Positions 56,544 through 64,000 of a stretch of 64,000 bases of DNA are shown here, piece after piece; position 1 is the first letter of the stretch, and each line of letters begins with the position of its first letter. The translations under genes were made by a program, and so were the position numbers. The stretch covers positions 62,001 to 126,000 of the forward strand of contig NZ_JAJVKV010000018.1 in NCBI RefSeq assembly GCF_024198175.1, given 5' to 3'. The notes beneath the pieces were generated by a model. That model made no database searches, was not told the origin of the DNA, and worked only from the letters and a program-made list of their open reading frames with translations. This stretch comes from Pyxidicoccus xibeiensis (GTDB taxonomy: Bacteria; Myxococcota; Myxococcia; Myxococcales; Myxococcaceae).

Positions 56544-57392
56544 CTACAGCCGCATCCGCGCCGCCAGCTCCTTCTGCTGGAGCTGGCCCTTCTCCAGCAG
56601 CAGCTCCAGCAGGGCGCGGAGGATTTTGGAGCTCTTCTCCTGGTTCTGCTGCACGGTGTTGAGGCGCTGCAGGTCCTCCTCCGTCCACTCCGACTTGGGC
56701 GTCCCGCCGGCGAGGATTTCGTCGAGGATGTCTCCGGCGCTCGCGCCGGCGCCGGGGACGGGCGGGCCCGGCTTCTCCGCGGGGGCGGTGGCGGGGGACC
56801 CGGGCGGGACGATGTCGGCGATGCGCTTCACCACCGTCTTGCCGCTCATGTCGACGACCTTGAACTCGTCCTCGCCCTGCTCGTCGAACTCGCCTCCGGA
56901 GGAGGACTGGGACGGGGAGCCGCTGAAGCGGGTGCTGGAGACGGGCTCCTGGTTCCGGTAGTGGCGGAGGATGGCGTGCTCGATTTCCCGCTCGCTCGCC
57001 ACCATGACGACCACGCGGGCGCGGCTCTTCGCCGCCACCTGGTCCAGGGTGGACAGGTCCGTGGGGTCCGCCATGGCCAGCACCAGCGTCTTCCCGTTGT
57101 CCTTCAGGCCCACCGGGAAGATGCCCTTCTGCTCCGCCAGGGTGACGTCCACGCGCGCCAGCGCCCCGGCGTCCCGGGTGATGTTGCCCAGCTGCACGCG
57201 CTGCATCCCCAGGCCCTGGCAGATGGCCTCGGCGATGGTCTCATCCGTGGCCAGCCCCAGGTCCGCGACGATGCGCGACAGGCGCCCGCCCCACTGGTCC
57301 TGACTGGCGAGCGCGCTGCGCAGCTGCAGGTCGTCGATGACGCGGGCCTTGACGAGGATTTCGCCGATGCGATTGCGGGAAGGAGCGGCCAT
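56544..57392 (-). CDS. GspE/PilB N-terminal (MshEN) domain protein
   Basis: A 282-residue soluble protein. The N-terminal 150 residues follow the GspE-N/MshEN pattern seen in type IV pilus and type II secretion ATPases: RIGEILVKARVIDDLQLRSALASQ, VADLGLATDETIAEAICQGLGM, LVLAMADPTDLSTLDQVAAKS. MshEN domains can bind c-di-GMP. There is no Walker ATPase; the rest is low complexity plus a helical tail (LQRLNTVQQNQEKSSKILRAL). It may act as a ligand-binding adaptor. Start at 57392 follows GAGCGG. Confidence 0.88.
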   Translation of the reverse strand: MAAPSRNRIGEILVKARVIDDLQLRSALASQDQWGGRLSRIVADLGLATDETIAEAICQGLGMQRVQLGNITRDAGALARVDVTLAEQKGIFPVGLKDNGKTLVLAMADPTDLSTLDQVAAKSRARVVVMVASEREIEHAILRHYRNQEPVSSTRFSGSPSQSSSGGEFDEQGEDEFKVVDMSGKTVVKRIADIVPPGSPATAPAEKPGPPVPGAGASAGDILDEILAGGTPKSEWTEEDLQRLNTVQQNQEKSSKILRALLELLLEKGQLQQKELAARMRL

Positions 57393-57473
57393 GGTCCGAC
57401 AGTCTACCGTCTGAATGCGCGGACGCTCAGTCTGTGATGCATACGCCTGCTCCAGCCCCCCAGGAGGCACCCC

Positions 57474-57668
57474 ATGCAGCCCTTCGCCGAAGCCGCCACC
57501 CAGGTCTGCCCCTACTGCGGTGAAGAGGTCGAAGTCGACGTGGACCCCGTCGGGGCCAGCTCGGAGACCTACATCGAGGACTGCTCGGTGTGTTGCCGCC
57601 CCTGGACGGTCCACGTGTCCCGGGAGGAGGACGCCGTGTCCGTCTCCCTGGGCCGCGACGACGACTGA
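57474..57668 (+). CDS. CPXCG-motif cysteine-rich protein
   Basis: A 64-residue cytosolic protein: CPYCGEEVEVDVDP and the second pair DCSVCCRPW are the CPXCG family (PF14255) hallmarks, likely a zinc ribbon. GGAGGCACCC precedes the ATG. Function unknown. Divergent from the GspE-N gene. Confidence 0.88.
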   Translation: MQPFAEAATQVCPYCGEEVEVDVDPVGASSETYIEDCSVCCRPWTVHVSREEDAVSVSLGRDDD

Positions 57669-57899
57669 GCCAGGGCCTCTCTGCTCCCTGGCAGGGCAGG
57701 CGGGCAGGCTGCGAAAGCGGGGTGCAGGAGGGCTCCTGGCGGCGCGGGGGCGTTGCTTGACACGTCCGCGAGCATGGTTCTCTTGAGTCCTGTGAGGCGG
57801 CGCTGGAGCCCCGGTGGGGGGCCGCGGCGACCGCGAAATGGACAACCCTTTGTCAGTCATGACGTGCGCCCGGAAGGGCGACACGCACAGGAGAAGACC

Positions 57900-58343
57900 A
57901 TGCAGAGCCGCAACCCGTTCAACTCCGCCGTCGTCGTCAACCCCTTCATGCGCGACTTCGACGCGCTCTTCCGCGAGCTGACGCAGCCGGTGCGCCGTCA
58001 GGCGCCGCGTGAGCGCGTGCCCGCCGCCGACATCATCGAGACCGAGAGCGGCGTGACGCTGCAGCTGGACATCCCCGGCGTCGAGGCGAAGGCCATCCAG
58101 GTGAAGGTGGAGAACGACGTCCTCACCGTGCAGGCCGAGCGCAAGGCGGAGCCGCAGGCCCAGGGCGTCACCGTGCACCGCCAGGAGCGCGGCTTCGGGA
58201 GCTTCGCGCGCACGTTCGCCCTGCCGGACACGGTGGATGCCTCCAAGGTGGAGGCGCGCTACGAGAATGGCGTGCTCACGCTGACCCTGCCCCGTCGCGA
58301 GGAGTCCAAGCCCCGCGTCATCCAGGTCAAGGTCCAGGGCTGA
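57900..58343 (+). CDS. Small heat shock protein Hsp20
   Basis: A 147-residue alpha-crystallin chaperone. The core domain spans about 40-135 (ADIIETESGVTLQLDIPGVEAKAIQVKVENDVLTVQAERK; GSFARTFALPDTV; YENGVLTLTLPR with the A-x-x-x-n-G-v-L motif). The N-terminus MQSRNPFNSAVVVNPF is like stress/development Hsps of myxobacteria. ACAGGAG precedes the start. A TTGACA-like sequence lies about 140 bp upstream but no clear -10 could be matched. Confidence 0.94.
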   Translation: MQSRNPFNSAVVVNPFMRDFDALFRELTQPVRRQAPRERVPAADIIETESGVTLQLDIPGVEAKAIQVKVENDVLTVQAERKAEPQAQGVTVHRQERGFGSFARTFALPDTVDASKVEARYENGVLTLTLPRREESKPRVIQVKVQG

Positions 58344-58419
58344 GCCGCGCGCAGACCTCTCCCGGGAGGCCGCTTCCCGCGTCAGCGGTGGCGGCTTCCT
58401 CCACACTTCCCCCCTGCCG

Positions 58420-58450
58420 AGGGCTTCCGCGAGGGGAGCGGAAGCCCTTC
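58420..58450. terminator. Bidirectional terminator after hsp20
   Basis: AGGGCTTCCGC at 58420-58430 pairs exactly with 58438-58448, 7-nt loop, with TTCCTCC on the + side. It lies between hsp20 and the convergent HTH-receiver gene. The T-run is weak. Confidence 0.6.
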
Positions 58451-58454
58451 CTCC

Positions 58455-59036
58455 CTAGCGCTTGGCGCTCAGCGCCAGCGGCACGCGGAACAACTCCAGC
58501 ACCTGCTGCACGTCCAGCGGCTTGGCCATGCACGCCAGCGCGCCGGCCTGCTTGCTCTGCTCGACGACCTCGGGCGAGTGCAGGGACGTCATGGTGATGA
58601 GCCGCACGCCCTCCATCTGCTTGCGCGCACGAATCCGCCGGCAGACCTCCAGGCCGTCGATGTCCGGCATGTTGAGGTCGATGATCATGCCGTGCGGCTT
58701 CTGCTCCGACACCAGCAGCAGCGCTTCCACGCCGCTCGTCGTCGTCTGCAGCTCCACCTGCGCCGCGTAGGGCTTGAACGCGCGCTTGATGGCGTCCAGC
58801 ACCGCGCGCTCGTCATCCACCACCAGCAGGCGCACCGTGCCGCTGCCCAGCTCCTCCGGAACCGGCATCTGGTGGGTGATGAGGAAGGTGCGCAGGTCCG
58901 CCGAGCGCACCCGGCGATGGCCACCCGGAGTCCTGAATGCCATCAGGATGCCCCGGTCAATCCACTTGCTCACCGTGGACGGATCCACCTGAAGCAAACG
59001 ACTGATGTCGTGCGTCGTGTAGAGCTGGTCCGTCAT
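58455..59036 (-). CDS. MerR-like HTH fused to receiver domain
   Basis: A 193-residue protein with an excisionase/MerR-type HTH at the N-terminus (YTTHDISRLLQVDPSTVSKWIDRGILMAFRTPGGHRRV, 5-50) and a receiver domain behind it (LLVVDDERAVLDAIKRAF; phospho-Asp in MIIDLNMPDIDG; Lys in CMAKPL). The HTH-first order is opposite to normal response regulators. GAGGGGAGT precedes ATG 59036. It is the last gene of a run kdsA-kdsC on this strand. Target genes unknown. Confidence 0.93.
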   Translation of the reverse strand: MTDQLYTTHDISRLLQVDPSTVSKWIDRGILMAFRTPGGHRRVRSADLRTFLITHQMPVPEELGSGTVRLLVVDDERAVLDAIKRAFKPYAAQVELQTTTSGVEALLLVSEQKPHGMIIDLNMPDIDGLEVCRRIRARKQMEGVRLITMTSLHSPEVVEQSKQAGALACMAKPLDVQQVLELFRVPLALSAKR

Positions 59037-59109
59037 CGCCGTACTCCCCTCTTGCTGCATCATTCCGCTGCCCATGGAATTAATCACCTACCTTGAATAC
59101 GGGGTTTCT

Positions 59110-59691
59110 TCAACCACCCTGCGCAACGCGTCTATCAGTCCCTCTCATCAGACCCACTGCGTCGTCCCAGCGGCCACTGGCCTTGAGACAAAGCTCCACG
59201 AGCTCCCGAGCGGCCCCTCGGCCGCCTGGGCTCTGCGTAACGAAGTGGACCTCCTGACGCACTTCAGGAACCGCATCCGCGGGACAAGCGGCCAGTCCCA
59301 CGCGTGACAGCGGGGCCAGGTCGTTGTGGTCATCTCCCATGTAGGCACATGCCTCGGCGGGCACGCCCAACTGCTGGAGAAGCTCGTCCAGTGCGGCACC
59401 CTTGTCGCGGCGGCCCTGGAATACAGCGGCCAGCCCGAGCTCCCGCCCGCGGACCTCCACGATGCTCGAGGTGCGGGCCGTGAGGATGGCAGCAGGCAGG
59501 CCTGAGAGGCGGGCCATGACCAGGGCGTGGCCATCCTTCACATCGAAGCGCTTCATCAGCTCACCGGCGGCGCCGTAATAGAGGCCACCGTCGGTGAGGA
59601 CCCCGTCTACGTCGAACACGAGCAGGCGCACGCGTGCCGCGCGGGACGTCAGCTCTTCCTTGCCTGGCTTGGAAGGCGCTTCAGTCACCAT
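59110..59691 (-). CDS. kdsC: KDO 8-phosphate phosphatase
   Basis: A 193-residue HAD phosphatase without a cap domain. FDVDGVLTDGGLYY (nucleophile Asp), SIVEVRGRELG, and MGDDHNDL with Lys/Asp match KdsC, which turns KDO-8-phosphate into KDO for LPS. It lies 33 bp behind kdsA. Confidence 0.95.
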   Translation of the reverse strand: MVTEAPSKPGKEELTSRAARVRLLVFDVDGVLTDGGLYYGAAGELMKRFDVKDGHALVMARLSGLPAAILTARTSSIVEVRGRELGLAAVFQGRRDKGAALDELLQQLGVPAEACAYMGDDHNDLAPLSRVGLAACPADAVPEVRQEVHFVTQSPGGRGAARELVELCLKASGRWDDAVGLMRGTDRRVAQGG

Positions 59692-59724
59692 GGCTTGCCT
59701 GGTTCCTCCCCATGTTCAACCTCA

Positions 59725-60557
59725 TCAGCCGGGCTCGTGCCCCAGCACCCGGCGGATGTTCAGCACATTTCGTACCACGTCCTCGAACATCTGTGGATTC
59801 AGTGAGCACGGACCGTCACACAGGGCACGGTCCGGATCCTCATGGACTTCCGTGAACAACGCGTCAATCCCGGCGGCGGCCGCGGAGCGGGCGAGCAGGG
59901 CGACGAACTTGCGCTCGCCGGCCGTCTCCCCATTGCCGGCGCTGGGCAGCTGCACGGAGTGGGTGGCGTCGAAGCAGACGGCGAGGCCCGCCTCGCGCAT
60001 CTGGGCGAGGCCGCGCATGTCCACCACGAGGTTGTTGTAGCCGAACGTGGAGCCGCGCTCGGTGACGAGCACGTTGGGGTTGCCCGACTCGAACGCCTTG
60101 CGCGCCGAGTGGACGATGTCCTTGGGGGCCACGAACTGCCCCTTCTTGAGATTCACGCCCTTTCCAGTCCGAGCCACGGCTTCCACCAGGTCCGTCTGCC
60201 GGCACAGAAAGGCCGGTATCTGGATGATATCCACTACTTCCGAGGCAGGCCCGACGTGGCTGGTTTCGTGGACGTCCGTGAGGACCGGGACACCGACCTC
60301 TTTCCGGATGCGTGCTAGAATTCGCAGCCCTTCCTTGAGGCCCGGGCCTCGGAAGGACTTCCCGCTTGTCCGGTTGGCCTTGTCGTAGGAGCACTTGAAG
60401 GCATACGGCACGCCCAGCCGGCCCGTAATCTCCTTCAGCATGTGGGCGTGGCGCAGGGCCATGTCCTCGGACTCGATGCTGTCCGGGCCGGCGATGATGA
60501 AGAGCTTCTGGCCGGGGCCGACCTTGAAGCCGCACAGTTCAATGGGGAGGGTACCGC

Positions 60558-60561
<4 letters not shown>
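59725..60561 (-). CDS. kdsA: KDO 8-phosphate synthase
   Basis: A 278-residue aldolase that condenses PEP with arabinose-5-phosphate. IAGPDSIESED, FKCSYDKANRTSGKSFRGPGL, TDVHETSH, VNLKKGQFVAPKD and GSTFGYNNLVVDMRG are KdsA motifs; the IPAFLCRQTDL loop is present. The metal-type residue (Cys or Asn at the N-terminal strand) cannot be assigned securely. Start overlaps the pyrG stop as ATGA. Confidence 0.97.
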
Positions 60562-62198
<1,637 letters not shown>

Positions 62199-62282
62199 GT
62201 CCCGTTCTGCCAACTGAGGGAGGGATGCGTCAATTATTCTGTTTCCGATGGACGGCCGGTCGGTGAAGCGCTGGACGCAGCG

Positions 62283-62516
62283 TCAGTTGCCGTCCCAGGC
62301 ACCGGGGCGGGCGACGGCGAACTCGCGGGCGGTGGGCTGGCCCACGCGGAACTGGCGGAGGTCGCAGTTGCGGCAGCTCCACCCCTCCCACCCACGCTTC
62401 ACCACCAGGTGCAGGCAGGCGTCGTAGTTCGGGCAGAACAGGTTGCGCTGGGTATCCACCGCCTCCTCGTCACGGAGGGCAGTGGGCAGCGGGCTGGGGC
62501 ACGGGGTGATGGACAC
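62283..62516 (-). CDS. Small double-Cys protein, unknown function
   Basis: A 77-residue protein from GTG at 62516, preceded by GGGAG. The frame is open far upstream, over the terminator, so the GTG is the likely start. It has CPNYDACLHLVVKRGWEGWSCRNCDL, two cysteine pairs as in a small zinc finger, and a basic Gly/Pro tail. No family is recognised. It could be co-transcribed with pyrG. Confidence 0.7.
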   Translation of the reverse strand: MSITPCPSPLPTALRDEEAVDTQRNLFCPNYDACLHLVVKRGWEGWSCRNCDLRQFRVGQPTAREFAVARPGAWDGN

Positions 62517-62607
62517 GGCAAAGGACTCCCGGATGGAACTTCGTGGGTCGGCCACTCCCCCCGGCGCGTCCGAACAGGGAGGTCGTCTCCGCATTCCCGA
62601 GCCGACG

Positions 62608-62643
62608 TAAAAAGGCCCGTCCCCCATGTAGGGGAACGGGCCC
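62608..62643 (-). terminator. Intrinsic terminator on the minus strand
   Basis: 11-bp stem with one bulged base between 62614-62624 and 62631-62642, loop of six, followed on the minus strand by TTTTT (plus-strand A-run at 62609-62613). It ends transcription from the ABC exporter/micro-ORF side. Confidence 0.85.
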
Positions 62644-62678
62644 GAACCGCCAGCGTCTGCCACCGCTCCAGGACCTTT

Positions 62679-62726
62679 TCAGGCCACCGAAGCGGAGGTG
62701 GACGCCTTGGACTTGCTGTCGATCAA
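62679..62726 (-). CDS. Putative 15-codon micro-ORF with perfect Shine-Dalgarno
   Basis: TTG start followed by MIDSKSKASTSASVA and TGA. It is preceded by GAAAGGAGGTGAT (62742-62730), which is complementary to the whole anti-Shine-Dalgarno of 16S rRNA at 7-nt spacing, rare elsewhere in this window. A strong terminator begins 36 nt after the stop. The peptide is Ser/Thr/Ala-rich, with no homology known to me. It could be a real micropeptide or part of a small RNA. Confidence 0.45.
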   Translation of the reverse strand: MIDSKSKASTSASVA

Positions 62727-62823
62727 GGCATCACCTCCTTTCGAGGAGCCGGATTTAATCAGGGTCCGAAATACGCGCCATACTCCTTGAACCCATTACC
62801 GCGCCTGGAGGGAGGGCAGACGT

Positions 62824-64000
62824 TCAGGCGGCAACGAACTGGCGCTCCACCAGCCGGCGGTAGAGGCCTTCCTGGCCCATGAGGGCCGCGTGGGTGCCGC
62901 TCTGGATGACGAGGCCGCCCTCCAGCACGAGGACGCGGTCCGCGCTGGCCACGGTGGACAGGCGGTGGGCGATGATGAGCGTGGTGCGGCCCTTCATCAG
63001 CCGCTCCAGCGCGTCCTTCACCAGGTGCTCGCTCTCCGCGTCCAGGGCGCTGGTGGCCTCGTCGAGGATGAGCAGGCGCGGGTCCTTCAGCACGGCGCGG
63101 GCAATGGCCACGCGCTGCTTCTGGCCACCGGAGAGCTGCACGCCGCGCTCGCCCACCGGGGTGCCGTAGCCCTCCGGGAAGCGCTGGATGTAGGCGTGCG
63201 CGTTGGCCGCGCGGGCGGCGTCCTCCACCTGGGCGTCGGTGGCGTCGGGCCGGCCGTAGCGGATGTTGTCGGCGATGGAGCAGGAGAACAGCTGCGGCTC
63301 CTGCGCCACCATGCCGATGTTGCGGCGCAGCCACTCGGGCTCCAGCGAGGTGAGCGGGTGGCCGTCCAGCAGCACCGCGCCGCCCTGCGGGTCATAGAAG
63401 CGCGACAGCAGCGAGGCCAGCGTGGACTTGCCCGCGCCCGAGGGGCCCACCACCGCGACGACTTCACCGGGCCGCATCTCCAGATTGAGCCCCTGCAGCA
63501 CGGGCACGTCCGGACGCGTGGGGTAGGCGAACTGCACGTCGCGGAACTCCACGTGGCCGCGCACCTCGGCGAGCCGCTCACCGCCGGAGGGGATGGCGGG
63601 CTTGCGGTCCAGCAGCTCGAAGACGCGCTCGGCGGCGCCGGTGGCGCGCATGAAGTCGCCCCACAGCTCCGCCAGCGCGCTGAACGAGAAGGCCACCAGC
63701 ATGGTGTAGATGAGGAACGAGGTGAGGGCGCCCACCGTGAGGTCGCCGGCCACCACCAGCCGGCCGCCGTACCAGAGCACCGCGGCGATGGAGCCGTAGC
63801 CGGCGATGGAGGCCGCGCCCATGAAGATGGAGGACTGGCGCGAGCGCTCGCGGGCGAGCTCGAAGGAGCGGTCCACCGCGGCGCCATAGCGGTCGACTTC
63901 ATGGCGCTCGGCGGCGAAGGAGCGCACGGTGCGGATGCCGGACAGGTCCTCCTCGGCCACCTCGCTGCTGGCGGCCAGCGCGTCCTGCACCTGCTTGGAG
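62824..64000 (-). CDS. ABC exporter (permease-ATPase), 5' end cut by window edge
   Basis: The 3' part of a fused exporter of the MsbA/type-IV ABC group. The visible residues cover the end of the membrane domain (about 150 residues with hydrophobic helices) and a full ATPase: Walker A GPSGAGKSTL, Q-loop AQEPQLFSCS, signature LSGGQKQRVAI, Walker B LLILDEATSALD and H-loop AHRLST. The start lies beyond 64000. Near kds/pyrG it could flip lipid A or another lipid, but multidrug or peptide export is equally possible. Confidence 0.9.
   Translation of the reverse strand, partial: SKQVQDALAASSEVAEEDLSGIRTVRSFAAERHEVDRYGAAVDRSFELARERSRQSSIFMGAASIAGYGSIAAVLWYGGRLVVAGDLTVGALTSFLIYTMLVAFSFSALAELWGDFMRATGAAERVFELLDRKPAIPSGGERLAEVRGHVEFRDVQFAYPTRPDVPVLQGLNLEMRPGEVVAVVGPSGAGKSTLASLLSRFYDPQGGAVLLDGHPLTSLEPEWLRRNIGMVAQEPQLFSCSIADNIRYGRPDATDAQVEDAARAANAHAYIQRFPEGYGTPVGERGVQLSGGQKQRVAIARAVLKDPRLLILDEATSALDAESEHLVKDALERLMKGRTTLIIAHRLSTVASADRVLVLEGGLVIQSGTHAALMGQEGLYRRLVERQFVAA

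Noticed and set aside
62730..62742. Plus-strand ATCACCTCCTTTC equal to the 16S rRNA 3' end
   Set aside because: Only 13 bases; it is explained as the complement of a perfect Shine-Dalgarno on the minus strand, not an rRNA fragment.
62768..62815. Another tiny minus-strand frame upstream of the micro-ORF
   Set aside because: Its ribosome site spacing is poor and the start is unclear.

Overview
The window is high-GC (about 70%) DNA with the gene content of a myxobacterium of the Myxococcus/Corallococcus group. Pointers are two Sit-type polymorphic toxin lipoprotein/immunity pairs (delivered by outer-membrane exchange in Myxococcus), several Ser/Thr protein kinases with degenerate catalytic loops, many small lipoproteins, and an intergenic small RNA locus that matches what is known of the developmental regulator Pxr of Myxococcus xanthus. 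No rRNA, tRNA, insertion sequence, prophage or CRISPR array was seen. Most genes are clearly chromosomal core genes in short operons with 4-bp ATGA/GTGA overlaps.

Region by region. 1-5.1 kb: the 3' part of a membrane Ser/Thr kinase, a second kinase lacking key catalytic-loop residues, and a SitA-type AHH nuclease lipoprotein with its immunity gene. 5.1-15.4 kb: a large secreted FG-GAP/HYR lipoprotein, then an exopolysaccharide-like set (nucleotidyltransferase, UDP-glucose dehydrogenase, acyltransferase-3, O-antigen ligase/TPR protein) with two unknown small envelope proteins. 15.4-19.0 kb: YbaK-like deacylase, a second Sit pair (TIGR02269-type lipoprotein plus double-CXXC immunity protein), and astB. 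19-28.6 kb: envelope biogenesis and nitrogen-regulation block: LpxL-like acyltransferase, lptC-lptA-lptB-rpoN, then GNAT, lipoprotein, SDR, long-form hpf, lipoprotein and ptsN. 28.6-33.4 kb: unknown protein, dtd, PBP4-type carboxypeptidase and ssb with a strong terminator. 33.4-39.2 kb: isolated sdhC, hslO, a Leu/Glu dehydrogenase, a phosphoribosyltransferase and selB.

39.1-44.4 kb: a hybrid PAS/GAF histidine kinase and an NtrC-type sigma-54 activator translated with ATGA overlaps, followed by the only gap over 300 bases. That gap holds a near-consensus sigma-54 promoter, a three-hairpin RNA with a seven-cytosine run in the first loop, and an intrinsic terminator, then a GNAT acetyltransferase: the layout expected for the pxr sRNA. 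44.4-52.8 kb (minus): nuoEFJKLMN, half of complex I. 52.8-58.4 kb: PilZ-receiver protein, a pseudokinase-like STK, serB, a GspE-N domain protein, a CPXCG protein and hsp20. 58.4-64 kb (minus): HTH-receiver protein, kdsC, kdsA, pyrG, a small Cys protein, a possible 15-codon micro-ORF with a perfect Shine-Dalgarno sequence and its own terminator, and the 3' part of an ABC exporter.

Functionally the window joins outer-membrane assembly (KDO synthesis, Lpt transport, lipid A-type acylation), respiratory complexes I and II, kin discrimination by Sit toxins, and a sigma-54 layer (rpoN itself, a sigma-54 activator, and a sigma-54-type sRNA promoter) connected to starvation and development.
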